64,000 nt of DNA from RFXV01 sp038150465 (GCA_038150465.1 JAYOTP010000009.1:3957-67956), one strand, 5' to 3'. Positions 27,382 to 36,203 are shown, counted from the stretch's first letter. Program-made: numbers and translations. The notes: generated by a model not told the origin, from the letters alone.

Positions 27382-27410
27382 AAAAAAAAAAGCCCGGCCA
27401 AAGCCGGGCA
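27382..27410 (-). terminator. Intrinsic terminator of the M16 peptidase operon
   Basis: The stem GCCCGGC/GCCGGGC (27392-27398 and 27403-27409) has a CAAA loop (TTTG on the minus strand). On the minus strand it is followed directly by a T-run of nine or more. It lies 22 bases after the stop of the M16 gene ending at 27432. Confidence 0.9.
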
Positions 27411-27431
27411 TGCTGTTTCAAGAATGAGTGG

Positions 27432-29495
27432 TCAGTCAAATAGGCTGTTCTCCACAGAGCCGTCGATCACGACTTCTTTCAGTTCAAAAGTGATGCTCAT
27501 TCCAGGGCCAAGCGGTACGCTCACTTGCGTGGGCAGCTGAATGCCTCCGCGGTCCTCGTAGGAAAGAAAGTCTGTGTTCTGGGTGATCGGGCTGCCGTCT
27601 GGTCCTTCTGCACTCTCCTGGGAGCGCAGTTTCAATCCGGTTTCGGTATCAAAGAAATCATTGGTCACTTCTTCTCCGATACGGACCTCCAAAATATATG
27701 CGGGGCGTCCACCTACCTCGCCCATGCCCGATGCCTTGATCTGAACGTCATCCCTGCTGCTGTACTCGAGTTCTGGCATCCAGGCCAGTCCTGCTCTCAT
27801 CGATGCCTGCTGATCTTCAGGGACGGGCATTTCGTTTCCGTTCTGTTTCATGGTGATCTCCACTCCGTTGCGGATCATTTCAATGCGCCCCATGGGTCCC
27901 ATGTCCTGAAGCATGTACGCCTTGTCCCGGCCGGAATAGACCTCTTCACTCTTCAGGGTGAATCCCTGGACGGTTCCCTCTCTTTTCATCCGGATGCTGG
28001 CAAGACCCATCAATTTTTCGCGTCCGCCGACAGCCGAGATGTAGTCTTCGATGATGGTTTCAGCCGTCACTCCTTCCGGGAGTTGTACCGGTGGATCCGT
28101 GATATTCCCCTCGAAGTCGTGGTAGGTCAGTGGACCAAACTTCTCCAGGCTCGATGCGATCTCTGAGGACTTGCCAACCACCGTGATGTAGTAGCCACTG
28201 CCGCCCAAATACTTCTGTGCCACCCTTTGGATGTCCTCTTTGCTGACGGCATCCAGATTGATCAGATAGTTCTCGTAGTATTTATCGTCCAGTCCATACC
28301 GAATGGTGTTCAGCGCAAAACCCGATATGGTTGCCGGACGCTCGAGTGATCGACCAAAGCTTCCCTTGAGCGATTCTTTTGCTGCATTGAGTTCGTCGTC
28401 TGTGACCAGGCCGGAAGCCATATTCTGAATTTCCGTCAGTATCTCCGTGATCGAACTGTCGGTCACCTCATTCCTCGCTTCGACAGTGGCCAAAAAGCGA
28501 CCGACGTACAAGCTGCTGCTGAAACGGGAGTAAGAGCCATAGGTGTAGCCCTTGTCTTCTCTGAGGTTCTTGTACAGACGGGCTGTTCCGCCGCCTCCGA
28601 GGATCTGATTCATCACCCGCATGGCCATGTGGTCTGAGGTCTCGGGCTTGAGGTCGATGACATGGGCGATCTTGACCACGCTCTGAACCGATGAGGGGCG
28701 ATCCACGATGTGTACTTCGTTGGCATCGATCTGTGCAGGCATTTCGGGCATCTGCTCCTTGATTGCCGTGGCTTCCCAGTCTCCGAAGTACTTCTTGACC
28801 AATTTTTTGGCTTCCTTTTTCTTGATATCCCCAACGATGGTCAGGTACGAATTGACCGGGCTGAACCAATTGGCATAAAGCCCTTTGACATCCTGCAGGG
28901 AGACATTCTCCAAGGAGGATGTGGTCATGAATTGTCCGTAGGGATGTTCCTTTCCGTACAGAACTGTACTGAGCAGGTTGGAGGAAATGCTCCCCGGGTC
29001 GTCCTTGCTCGATTCGATCCCGCTTTTGGATTGATTGACGAGCTTGTCGAATGATTCCTGGGGCCAGGAAGGTTCCCGGACCACCTCTGCCAATAAGGAA
29101 ATAAGCTTTTCCTTGTACTTGCTCAGGCCGCTTGCCGAGGCACCGCCCGCATAGGCCGAGAGATTGGCGCCCATGAAGTCGATCTCCTCATCGAGTTCGG
29201 CTTTGCTCCTTTGGAGGGTTCCTTCGGTGAGCATTCCGCCGAGCATGTCGGCGATGCCTGCCTGATCGCCTTCGTTCAGTGGTTTGCGGTCCATGAACAG
29301 ACGGAAAGAGACGCGTGGGAGTTTGCTGTTCGACACGACGATCACGGTCATGCCATTCTTCATGGTGAAGGTCTTGGCCTTGCCGATCTTGATCGGACGT
29401 TCAGGCGCAGGTTGGGGCCTTATGCTCCGGTCGAGCTGTGCTGAAGCGTCTACAACGGCAAAGAGCAATAGGAAACTGAGAATGATATTTTTCAT
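27432..29495 (-). CDS. M16 family peptidase-like protein, inactive subunit, with extra C-terminal domain
   Basis: The 687-residue protein has a signal peptide (ends DASAQ, residue 20) and the two M16 half-domains, but the zinc motif HxxEH is missing: around residues 81-90 the sequence is IADMLGGMLT. Such inactive M16B chains pair with an active chain to form the peptidase chamber. The active partner is 22 bases upstream. From about residue 460 there is an additional domain (DYISAVGGREKL, later FFDTETGLKLRS) that resembles LolA/LppX-like lipoprotein-carrier folds seen in Bacteroidota homologues; that resemblance is from memory. Probably periplasmic, digesting imported peptides. Confidence 0.9.
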   Translation of the reverse strand: MKNIILSFLLLFAVVDASAQLDRSIRPQPAPERPIKIGKAKTFTMKNGMTVIVVSNSKLPRVSFRLFMDRKPLNEGDQAGIADMLGGMLTEGTLQRSKAELDEEIDFMGANLSAYAGGASASGLSKYKEKLISLLAEVVREPSWPQESFDKLVNQSKSGIESSKDDPGSISSNLLSTVLYGKEHPYGQFMTTSSLENVSLQDVKGLYANWFSPVNSYLTIVGDIKKKEAKKLVKKYFGDWEATAIKEQMPEMPAQIDANEVHIVDRPSSVQSVVKIAHVIDLKPETSDHMAMRVMNQILGGGGTARLYKNLREDKGYTYGSYSRFSSSLYVGRFLATVEARNEVTDSSITEILTEIQNMASGLVTDDELNAAKESLKGSFGRSLERPATISGFALNTIRYGLDDKYYENYLINLDAVSKEDIQRVAQKYLGGSGYYITVVGKSSEIASSLEKFGPLTYHDFEGNITDPPVQLPEGVTAETIIEDYISAVGGREKLMGLASIRMKREGTVQGFTLKSEEVYSGRDKAYMLQDMGPMGRIEMIRNGVEITMKQNGNEMPVPEDQQASMRAGLAWMPELEYSSRDDVQIKASGMGEVGGRPAYILEVRIGEEVTNDFFDTETGLKLRSQESAEGPDGSPITQNTDFLSYEDRGGIQLPTQVSVPLGPGMSITFELKEVVIDGSVENSLFD

Positions 29496-29517
29496 GCGTT
29501 CTATCTGTTGGATACGT

Positions 29518-30843
29518 TCAGAGTTGTTCTTCTTTTTCAGCAGGCAGATACTCGAGTACCACGAGGTTGTCCGTGGTCAGGTACTTTTTTGCGACGCGCT
29601 GCAGGTCGGCTGGGGTCAGTTTTCTATACCGTTCGATCTCTGTGTTGATCAGAGAGGCATCGCCGTAGTAGGTGTGGTAATCTGCAAGGCTTTCTGCGAT
29701 CCCTGACATGGAAGAGTTGCTGCTGATAAAGCCGCTCTCCAGTTGATTTTGAAGCTTTTGGAATTCCTTTTCCCCAATGGGCTCGGTTTTGAGCCGCTCC
29801 ACTTCTTCCATGATGCTCGCCTCCAGTGATTCGAGGCTCTTGCCCTGATTGGCCAGGGCCAGGCTGATCAGCATACCGGCCTTCTCCATTTGGAAAGGGA
29901 AGGCGAATACCTGCACCGCACTTTGCTCTTCATCCACCATCCGTTTGTACAAGCGGCTGCTTTGGCCAGAGGCCATGATCTGAGCAAGCATGCTGATGGC
30001 GTAGGCATCTTCTTCGGTCTGACCCGGCGTACGGAATCCCATGAAAAGCCCTTCGAGTTGGATGTTGTCGTACACTGTTTGGCGTACTCCTCCGGCTGGA
30101 AGTGGAGGCATTACGAAGTCGGGCTGGACCACATCTGCTCCCCGTGGGATGGAGCCGAAGTACTTTTCGATCCAGGCCTTGGTCTGTTCGATGTCCAGAT
30201 CTCCAGCAATGGAAAGCGTTGCATTGTTCGGCACGTAGAACTGCTTGTAGAACTGCATGAATTCCTCGAGTTGGGCTGCATTGAGATCTTCCATGCTTCC
30301 GATGGGCACCCACTCGTAAATGGAGCCTGGGAATGCTTCGCGGAAGATCTTTTCCTGGAAGGACATATAGGGCTGGTTGTCGATGCGCAGCCTTTTTTCT
30401 TCTTTGACCACTTCGCGCTGGGTTTCCACTCCTTCGTTGTTGATCTTGGCATGGAGCATGCGTTCCGATTCCAGCCACAGTCCGAGTTCCAATCTGTTGG
30501 ATGGAAGGATCTCGAAGTAGAAGGTCCTGTCCTGGCTTGTATTGGCATTCAGTGCACCTCCATTGGCCTGAACGATCTCGGAATATTCTCCGCGACCGAT
30601 ATTCTCACTCCCTTCGAAGAGCAGGTGCTCAAAGAAGTGTGCAAAACCAGTACGTCCTTTGACCTCATTCTTGGACCCCACATGATAGAGTACAGTGACC
30701 GCAGCGATCGGCGTTGAATTGTCTTGATGAAGAATGACATGCAGTCCGTTGTCGAGGTCATACTCCTCGAATTCAATGTTTTTCTGCCCGTACATCCAAA
30801 TGGATGATCCCAGGCAAAGTATCCATAGAAGCTTGTGATTCAT
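29518..30843 (-). CDS. M16 family zinc peptidase, active subunit
   Basis: The 441-residue secreted protein starts at the ATG at 30843 (MNHKLLWILCLGSS, signal peptide to about residue 19). The inverted zinc motif HFFEH is at residues 69-73, followed about 75 residues later by the glutamate-rich stretch ETQREVVKEEKR that supplies the third ligand. M16B enzymes work as two-chain clamps, and the inactive chain is encoded next, 22 bases downstream. The frame extends 19 residues further upstream, but that part has no signal-peptide character. It is divergent from rsgA. Confidence 0.94.
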   Translation of the reverse strand: MNHKLLWILCLGSSIWMYGQKNIEFEEYDLDNGLHVILHQDNSTPIAAVTVLYHVGSKNEVKGRTGFAHFFEHLLFEGSENIGRGEYSEIVQANGGALNANTSQDRTFYFEILPSNRLELGLWLESERMLHAKINNEGVETQREVVKEEKRLRIDNQPYMSFQEKIFREAFPGSIYEWVPIGSMEDLNAAQLEEFMQFYKQFYVPNNATLSIAGDLDIEQTKAWIEKYFGSIPRGADVVQPDFVMPPLPAGGVRQTVYDNIQLEGLFMGFRTPGQTEEDAYAISMLAQIMASGQSSRLYKRMVDEEQSAVQVFAFPFQMEKAGMLISLALANQGKSLESLEASIMEEVERLKTEPIGEKEFQKLQNQLESGFISSNSSMSGIAESLADYHTYYGDASLINTEIERYRKLTPADLQRVAKKYLTTDNLVVLEYLPAEKEEQL

Positions 30844-30873
30844 GGAGATTGGTTTGATGATTTTTTCAAGCCT

Positions 30874-30881
30874 TAAAGATA
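30874..30881 (-). promoter_or_regulatory. Possible -7 box for the M16 operon
   Basis: The minus strand reads TATCTTTA (five of six defined bases of TAnnTTTG), with a TTTG at 30898-30901 sixteen bases upstream, slightly short of the usual spacing. A match this loose occurs by chance, so confidence is low. Confidence 0.35.
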
Positions 30882-30947
30882 TGGCTTCAGTGCAGAGCAA
30901 ATGGAACGAATTGGTCGCCGGGGTGGAAGTACCGAACTTTGCTTTTC

Positions 30948-31877
30948 GTGCAGAAGGCGAAGGTCATAAGATCCACTGGCAGCTGGTACCGGTTGCGCAC
31001 TGAGGCGGGCGAAGAAATTTCCTGCCGACTTGCCGGCCAGTTCCGTGCAAAGGGCATTCAGAACACCAATCCGGTGGCTGTGGGCGATCAGGTTGCCTTC
31101 AGTACGGACGGCAAGGGTACAGCGGTCATCCGGGAGATCGATGCCCGGAAGAATTACCTGATCCGCAAGTCAGTGAATCTCGCCAAGCGAGCACACATCA
31201 TCGCTGCCAACCTCGATCAAAGCTTTCTGATCGTATCCCTTGTTCCACCCAGGACGAATTATGGTTTCATCGATCGTTTTTTGGTCACATGTGAGGCCTA
31301 TGGCATCTCCACGCATTTGGTGGTCAACAAGTCCGACCTCCATGGCCCGGAAGCCGAACAGGAACTGGTCTATTTGGAGAAGGCCTACCGCTCTGCTGGA
31401 TACCAGGTGTGGACGGTGAGTGCGCATACGGGAAAAGGGGTGGAGGAACTGCGCGCTCAGATGAAGGGCCAGGTGAATCTGCTCAGCGGAAATTCGGGTG
31501 TTGGGAAAAGCAGTCTGATCAACCGTCTGGATCCTTCATTGGAACTGCGTACGCAAGAGATCAGCGCAGCCCATCAGCTCGGGCAGCACACGACCACCTT
31601 TGCTGAGATGTTTCCGCTCGTGTCAGGAGGCGATGTGATCGATACGCCCGGTATCAAGAGTTTTGGCCTGCTCGATATGGAGAAGCAGGAGATCGGACAT
31701 TATTTCCCTGAACTTTTCGCCCTTTCCGCTTCCTGTCGCTTCTCAAATTGCATGCATATGGAAGAGCCGGGCTGTGCGGTCCGGGAGGCCTACGAGCATC
31801 AGCAACTGGCGCCAACGCGCTACGAGAACTACGTCAAGATCCTTTCCGGTGAAGACGAGGAATCTGTTTACCGTTAA
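30948..31877 (+). CDS. rsgA: Ribosome small subunit-dependent GTPase A
   Basis: RsgA is a GTPase that checks and helps mature the 30S ribosomal subunit. The circular permutation is visible: G4 (NKSD) and G5 come before G1 (GNSGVGKSS) and G3 (DTPG). An N-terminal OB-fold opens with STGSWYRL, and the C-terminal zinc knuckle is CRFSNCMHMEEPGC. I prefer the GTG at 30948, since the family begins a few residues before STGSWY; a TTG at 30939 gives three more residues. It begins a run with dtd (three bases) and mazG, all housekeeping or clean-up functions. Confidence 0.95.
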   Translation: MQKAKVIRSTGSWYRLRTEAGEEISCRLAGQFRAKGIQNTNPVAVGDQVAFSTDGKGTAVIREIDARKNYLIRKSVNLAKRAHIIAANLDQSFLIVSLVPPRTNYGFIDRFLVTCEAYGISTHLVVNKSDLHGPEAEQELVYLEKAYRSAGYQVWTVSAHTGKGVEELRAQMKGQVNLLSGNSGVGKSSLINRLDPSLELRTQEISAAHQLGQHTTTFAEMFPLVSGGDVIDTPGIKSFGLLDMEKQEIGHYFPELFALSASCRFSNCMHMEEPGCAVREAYEHQQLAPTRYENYVKILSGEDEESVYR

Positions 31878-31880
31878 GCC

Positions 31881-32330
31881 ATGCGCATACTGATCCAACG
31901 GGTAAAAAAAGCGCGGGTATGCGTTTCGGAGCGAGAAGTCGGTGCCATTGGTCATGGCCTTTTGTTGTTCATCGGGGTCTCGGCAGACGATACGCTCGAA
32001 GACATTCAGTACCTCCAGCGTAAAGTATTGGGAATGCGGCTGTTCTCAGACGAGGCAGGAAAGATGAATCTCTGTCTGGAGCAAGTTCAGGGAGAGGTGC
32101 TTTGTGTTTCTCAGTTCACGCTTTTTGCCCGAACGAAAAAGGGAAACCGACCGAGTTTCGTGGACTCAGCGCCTCCGGAACAGGCTGAGCGTTTGTATGA
32201 AGATTTCGTATCTGTACTTCGGGAACAGGGAGTGAATGTGGCCACTGGTATTTTCGGAGCGCACATGGAAGTGGAATCGATCAATGATGGACCCGTTACC
32301 ATTTGGATGGACAGCAGAGACAAAGAATAA
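31881..32330 (+). CDS. dtd: D-aminoacyl-tRNA deacylase
   Basis: Dtd hydrolyses D-amino acids, and glycine misattached to tRNA-Ala, from tRNA in the cytoplasm. The 149-residue protein is full length and has the two active-site motifs: SQFTLFA and, near the C-terminus, NDGPVT, which supplies the cross-subunit Gly-cisPro loop. The start at 31881 (MRILIQRVKKARV) matches the family exactly. It lies three bases after rsgA and twelve before mazG, an arrangement I associate with Bacteroidota. Confidence 0.97.
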   Translation: MRILIQRVKKARVCVSEREVGAIGHGLLLFIGVSADDTLEDIQYLQRKVLGMRLFSDEAGKMNLCLEQVQGEVLCVSQFTLFARTKKGNRPSFVDSAPPEQAERLYEDFVSVLREQGVNVATGIFGAHMEVESINDGPVTIWMDSRDKE

Positions 32331-32342
32331 AAAGCAAGAGAT

Positions 32343-32678
32343 ATGGAGCAGGCGATCGAACAGCTGCAAAAAGAGGTGAATGAGTGGATCGAAGCGCACG
32401 GCGTTCGCTACTTCAACGAACTGACCAATATGGCTCAGCTCACAGAGGAAGTGGGTGAGGTGGCACGGATCATTGCCCGCCGTTACGGGGAACAGAGCGA
32501 GAAGGAATCCGATAAGGAAAAAGACCTGGGAGAAGAGCTCGCGGACGTCTTGTTCGTTCTGCTTTGTCTGGCGAATCAAACCAATACCGATCTGCAGGCC
32601 GCATTCGAGCGGAGGATGGAGGCCAAACGCAGGCGCGATCACGACCGCCACCACAACAACCCCAAACTCAGAGGCTGA
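32343..32678 (+). CDS. MazG-like nucleotide pyrophosphohydrolase
   Basis: The 111-residue single-domain protein carries the helical MazG metal-binding motifs: LTEEVGEVAR and, further on, GEELADVLF. Such proteins hydrolyse nucleoside triphosphates, often damaged ones, to monophosphate and pyrophosphate. The C-terminal tail is basic and histidine-rich (RRRDHDRHH). It is the last gene of the rsgA-dtd run and ends three bases before the convergent atpC. Confidence 0.92.
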   Translation: MEQAIEQLQKEVNEWIEAHGVRYFNELTNMAQLTEEVGEVARIIARRYGEQSEKESDKEKDLGEELADVLFVLLCLANQTNTDLQAAFERRMEAKRRRDHDRHHNNPKLRG

Positions 32679-32681
32679 GTT

Positions 32682-32960
32682 CTAGCTAACGAGTACGATG
32701 GCCTTGTTGGCGTTCACTTCAATGACGCCTCCCTTGATGTCCACGTAAATAGAGGAGCCCTCGACCCTGAGCCGGTCTGGAAGTTCGTCCGCCGCCAGCG
32801 CTTTGGATACGTCCAGTTTCACCGTGCCCTCGGCGAGCGTGGCGATGAGCGGCGCGTGCTTGTCCAGGATCTGGAAGAGGCCGTCCTTACCAGGAAGTTG
32901 AACTGCCTCGGCCTCGCCCTGATAGAGCTTCTGTTCGGGTGTGATGATCTCTACCGTCAT
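32682..32960 (-). CDS. atpC: ATP synthase F1 epsilon subunit (short form)
   Basis: The epsilon subunit links the rotor to the F1 head. The 92-residue protein has the N-terminal beta-sandwich (VEIITPEQKLYQGEAEAVQLPG, split here by positions 3-24, and HAPLIATL) and stops where the C-terminal helical hairpin would begin; the E. coli protein has about 139 residues. It therefore lacks the arm that inhibits ATP hydrolysis. It follows atpD by five bases. The other subunits are not in the window, as usual in Bacteroidota, where atpD-atpC are often split from the main operon. Confidence 0.94.
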   Translation of the reverse strand: MTVEIITPEQKLYQGEAEAVQLPGKDGLFQILDKHAPLIATLAEGTVKLDVSKALAADELPDRLRVEGSSIYVDIKGGVIEVNANKAIVLVS

Positions 32961-32965
32961 TCCGA

Positions 32966-34483
32966 TCAGGCTTCAGCGGCAGCTTCTGCCAACATCTTCT
33001 CACCGGCTTCAATGGCTTCCTCGATGGTGCCCTTCAGGTTGAAAGCAGATTCAGGATACTGATCCACTTCTCCATCCAGGATCATGTTGAAACCTTTGAT
33101 GGTGTCTTGAATGTCTACCAGAACTCCTGCAAGTCCGGTGAACTGTTCGGCCACGTGGAAGGGCTGTGAGAGGAAGCGCTGCACACGACGGGCACGGTGT
33201 ACGACCATCTTGTCTTCTTCGCTCAGTTCATCCATTCCGAGGATGGCAATGATGTCCTGGAGTTCCTTGTATCGCTGCAGGGTCTCCTTTACGCGCTGAG
33301 CAGTGTTGTAGTGCTCGTCTCCGACGATCTCAGGAGTGAGGATGCGGCTTGTGGAGTCCAGTGGATCCACCGCAGGGTAGATACCCAATGAAGCGATCTT
33401 ACGGCTCAGTACCGTAGTGGCATCCAGGTGGGCAAAGGTTGTCGCCGGTGCGGGGTCGGTCAGGTCGTCCGCAGGCACGTAAACCGCTTGTACAGATGTG
33501 ATCGATCCGTTCCGCGTAGAGGTGATGCGTTCCTGCATGGCACCCATTTCCGTAGCCAGAGTGGGCTGATATCCCACCGCAGAGGGCATACGTCCAAGAA
33601 GGGCGGATACTTCGGATCCCGCCTGAGTGAAGCGGAAGATGTTGTCGATGAAGAACAGGATGTCACGTCCGGCTCCTTCTCCTTCTCCGTCGCGGAAGTA
33701 TTCCGCCAATGTCAATCCAGAGAGTGCCACTCGTGCACGGGCTCCGGGAGGCTCGTTCATCTGTCCGAAGACGAAGGTCGCTTTGGATTCCTTCATCTCC
33801 TTCATGTCTACTTTGCTCAGATCCCAGCCGCCAGCTTCCAGACTTTCAACAAAGCCTTCGCCGTATTTGATGATGCCAGACTCGATCATCTCGCGCAGCA
33901 GGTCGTTTCCTTCACGGGTCCGCTCGCCAACTCCGGCGAAAACAGAAAGACCACCGTGGCCTTTTGCAATGTTGTTGATCAGTTCCTGGATGAGTACTGT
34001 CTTACCTACACCAGCACCTCCGAACAAGCCGATCTTTCCTCCTTTGGCGTAGGGCTCGATCAGGTCGATCACCTTGATCCCCGTGAAGAGGACTTCGGTC
34101 GCTGTGGAGAGTTCCTCGAATTTGGGCGCTTCTCTGTGAATGGGCAATCCATTGGAGTTGTCCACTTCAGCCAATCCGTCAATGGCGCTTCCAACCACAT
34201 TGAATACACGGCCGTTGATGTCTTCTCCGATCGGCATTTTGATGGCCGCTCCCTGAGCGATCACTTCCTGGCCTCTGGTAAAGCCATCGGTGGAGTCCAT
34301 GGCGATGGCGCGAACGGTGTCTTCACCAATGTGCTGCTGTACTTCCATGACCACTTTCTGCCCGTTGTCACGGGTGACCTCAAGGGCCTCATAGATCTTT
34401 GGAAGTTTATTCTCTGTGGAATCGAAACTGACGTCCACCACTGGACCGATGATCTGGGCGATCTTGCCCTTTACTTGAGCCAT
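32966..34483 (-). CDS. atpD: ATP synthase F1 beta subunit
   Basis: The catalytic subunit of the proton-driven ATP synthase. The 505-residue protein has the P-loop GGAGVGKT at residues 155-162, the GERTREGNDL block and the signature PSAVGYQPTLA. I start at the ATG at 34483 (MAQVKGKIAQIIG), as family members do; the reading frame runs nine residues further. The leader holds an exact -7 box and a hairpin (34512-34532). Convergent with mazG beyond atpC. Confidence 0.98.
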   Translation of the reverse strand: MAQVKGKIAQIIGPVVDVSFDSTENKLPKIYEALEVTRDNGQKVVMEVQQHIGEDTVRAIAMDSTDGFTRGQEVIAQGAAIKMPIGEDINGRVFNVVGSAIDGLAEVDNSNGLPIHREAPKFEELSTATEVLFTGIKVIDLIEPYAKGGKIGLFGGAGVGKTVLIQELINNIAKGHGGLSVFAGVGERTREGNDLLREMIESGIIKYGEGFVESLEAGGWDLSKVDMKEMKESKATFVFGQMNEPPGARARVALSGLTLAEYFRDGEGEGAGRDILFFIDNIFRFTQAGSEVSALLGRMPSAVGYQPTLATEMGAMQERITSTRNGSITSVQAVYVPADDLTDPAPATTFAHLDATTVLSRKIASLGIYPAVDPLDSTSRILTPEIVGDEHYNTAQRVKETLQRYKELQDIIAILGMDELSEEDKMVVHRARRVQRFLSQPFHVAEQFTGLAGVLVDIQDTIKGFNMILDGEVDQYPESAFNLKGTIEEAIEAGEKMLAEAAAEA

Positions 34484-34511
34484 GAAAAGCGCTTTTTTTT
34501 TGGCATTCAAT

Positions 34512-34532
34512 CACCGCTATTTGGCAGCGGTG
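34512..34532 (-). promoter_or_regulatory. Hairpin in the atpD 5' leader
   Basis: A perfect seven-base-pair stem (CACCGCT with AGCGGTG) closes a seven-base loop, 29 bases before the atpD start codon. On the mRNA it is followed by a run of nine A residues and then GCGCTTTTC just before the ATG. It lies downstream of the predicted promoter, so it would be transcribed. It may protect the mRNA or affect translation; no known riboswitch or ribosomal protein leader is recognised. Confidence 0.5.
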
Positions 34533-34542
34533 AAACTTGCGT

Positions 34543-34550
34543 CAAAAGTA
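34543..34550 (-). promoter_or_regulatory. Putative -7 promoter box for atpD-atpC
   Basis: The minus strand reads TACTTTTG, an exact TAnnTTTG match, 59 bases upstream of the atpD ATG. Transcription starting about seven bases on would include the leader hairpin at 34512-34532. No -33 TTTG is evident. Confidence 0.5.
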
Positions 34551-34661
34551 GCAAATGATCGCTCCCGTTCGCACTTTTGGAAAACTTGTGCGTAAGAGTC
34601 TGCAACAGGCTACTTAAGTGACTTGCTTTCAGGCTTCTAAAACTTCAATGATCGGAACTGA

Positions 34662-36203
34662 TCAGGGGCGTACGACCTGCAGTTTGCCTTCGTGAACACG
34701 CCCTTGTATGCGCGCTGTCCATTGATACATTCCCTGCGCCAAATGAGCGATCTCGATCTGTGGGTCTTTTGAGCCGCTCCATTCCTCTTGCAAAACAAGC
34801 TTTCCCTGCATGTCATACAGACTGAATTCCGTGCAGGCCGTTCCTTCGAGTTGAATGTAATTGGAAGCGGGTTGAGGGAAGACCCTGGCTCCAATGGCCT
34901 TGGGCTCCTCTGCGCCCACGGTGTTCTGATAGACGCGCACATAATCCACCTCCATCTTGCTTTGCTGGAAATTGGGGTCGATGGTGTGCCACGCACTGCC
35001 CATCGCCACATTCAGGATCATGAATTGCGGGTCGTCGTAGGGCCACGTAGCGGCATTCTTTACGGGCGGATTGTAAACATAGAAAACCTCATCATCCACC
35101 ATGAAGGCCATTTCGTTGGGCGACCAGTTCAGCGAGTAGACGTGAAACGAATCGCTGACGGTGGGCAACGGATACGCACCTTTGTTCACGGTCGCACCAT
35201 TGCTGCTCAGGTTGTGCAGGGCACTTTGAACCCGTCCGCTGTCGATGCCCCAATGCTCAATGATGTCGATCTCTCCGCAATCTGGCCAGGGCTTCACAAA
35301 TGGATTCCAATGATTGCCGTGGGAGAGCCCCAGCATCCAAATGGCCGGCCAGGTGCCCACACCCCGTGGGAGTTTTGCGCGTACATCGACCCTTCCATAG
35401 GTGAAGGAAAATTTGGAATTCAGGCGCGCAGAAGTGTAGTCGAGTGTGACCCCATACGCATTGTAGGTTTCCCTTTTGGCCACGATGTGCAGTTTGCCGT
35501 CTTGTACGTAGGAGTTGTCCAGTCGGTTCGTGTAGTGCTGGAATTCTCCGTTGTGCCAGCCCCAGGAATTGGGCGGTACGATCTCTTGGAACCAATCGCT
35601 GCTGTTCACGGCACCGTCGGTATTGAATTCATCTGCGTAGACCAGATCCTGATACACCACATCGAGCTGATGCACAGAACCGAAGTTGGGGTAGCTGATG
35701 TTGTCAAATCCGTAGCTGCCGGTGGTGGTGGAGGCGCCGTTGACGAAAAGCACCAAACGATCGAAGGAACCGGTGGCATTCACCGTATTGGGCGAGCCTG
35801 GGTGCTGTGCCTGACTGAAGTCGAAGGATACACTGATCCATCCCGATCCGTTGACATTCTTCTTGACCTCAACAGGCGTTTGCAGGCCCGATTCCAACTT
35901 CACCAGGACCTCATTGGTGCCACCGCTTTGGTAGAAGTCGAGCTGTATGATCTTGTTCGAATCCAGAACGGCATTGGACGGCAGGTCCAGGTACATTCCC
36001 TCCCATGCGTTTCCTGTATTGGTGATCTCTCCATAAGTGTTGCTGGGATCGGTGGGATCCGTCTTCAGCTGAAAGCTGGCCCCGAGGAAGGTTTCAAAAA
36101 CATCGAGGTGCGAACTGAAATCGATCAGGCCGCCGGAATTCTGTGCCCAGGAGATCTGAGTGACGAATACCAAAGAAAAAAGGAGAGAGATTCTGCTGCG
36201 CAT
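34662..36203 (-). CDS. Secreted glycoside hydrolase family 16 beta-glucanase with T9SS sorting domain
   Basis: GH16 enzymes cut beta-1,3/1,4-glucans such as laminarin. The 513-residue protein has a signal peptide (ends SWAQ, residue 21), an N-terminal beta domain to about residue 180 that looks carbohydrate-binding, the GH16 domain from about 185 to 430, and a type A T9SS sorting domain (VFPQPASNYIQLEG to the end). The catalytic motif GEIDIIEHWG gives nucleophile E311, D313 and acid/base E316. RVDVRAKLPRGVGTWPAIWM is also typical. Laminarin is my best guess as substrate for a marine bacterium. No SusC/SusD pair is nearby. Confidence 0.93.
   Translation of the reverse strand: MRSRISLLFSLVFVTQISWAQNSGGLIDFSSHLDVFETFLGASFQLKTDPTDPSNTYGEITNTGNAWEGMYLDLPSNAVLDSNKIIQLDFYQSGGTNEVLVKLESGLQTPVEVKKNVNGSGWISVSFDFSQAQHPGSPNTVNATGSFDRLVLFVNGASTTTGSYGFDNISYPNFGSVHQLDVVYQDLVYADEFNTDGAVNSSDWFQEIVPPNSWGWHNGEFQHYTNRLDNSYVQDGKLHIVAKRETYNAYGVTLDYTSARLNSKFSFTYGRVDVRAKLPRGVGTWPAIWMLGLSHGNHWNPFVKPWPDCGEIDIIEHWGIDSGRVQSALHNLSSNGATVNKGAYPLPTVSDSFHVYSLNWSPNEMAFMVDDEVFYVYNPPVKNAATWPYDDPQFMILNVAMGSAWHTIDPNFQQSKMEVDYVRVYQNTVGAEEPKAIGARVFPQPASNYIQLEGTACTEFSLYDMQGKLVLQEEWSGSKDPQIEIAHLAQGMYQWTARIQGRVHEGKLQVVRP

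Larger units (their letters stand above)
27184..27431. other. Longest intergenic stretch: protease leader and M16 gene terminator
   Basis: These 248 bases are the largest gene-free stretch in the window. On the protease side (minus strand) they hold the 20-bp tandem repeat at 27245-27300 and an AT-rich segment from about 27330 to 27382 rich in TTAA. No exact TAnnTTTG box was seen for the protease. The left-to-right end holds the terminator at 27382-27410 for the M16 gene. No tRNA-like or other RNA fold was recognised. Confidence 0.7.

Noticed and set aside
33428..34558. 376-residue plus-strand frame
   Set aside because: Antisense to atpD, explained by codon bias.
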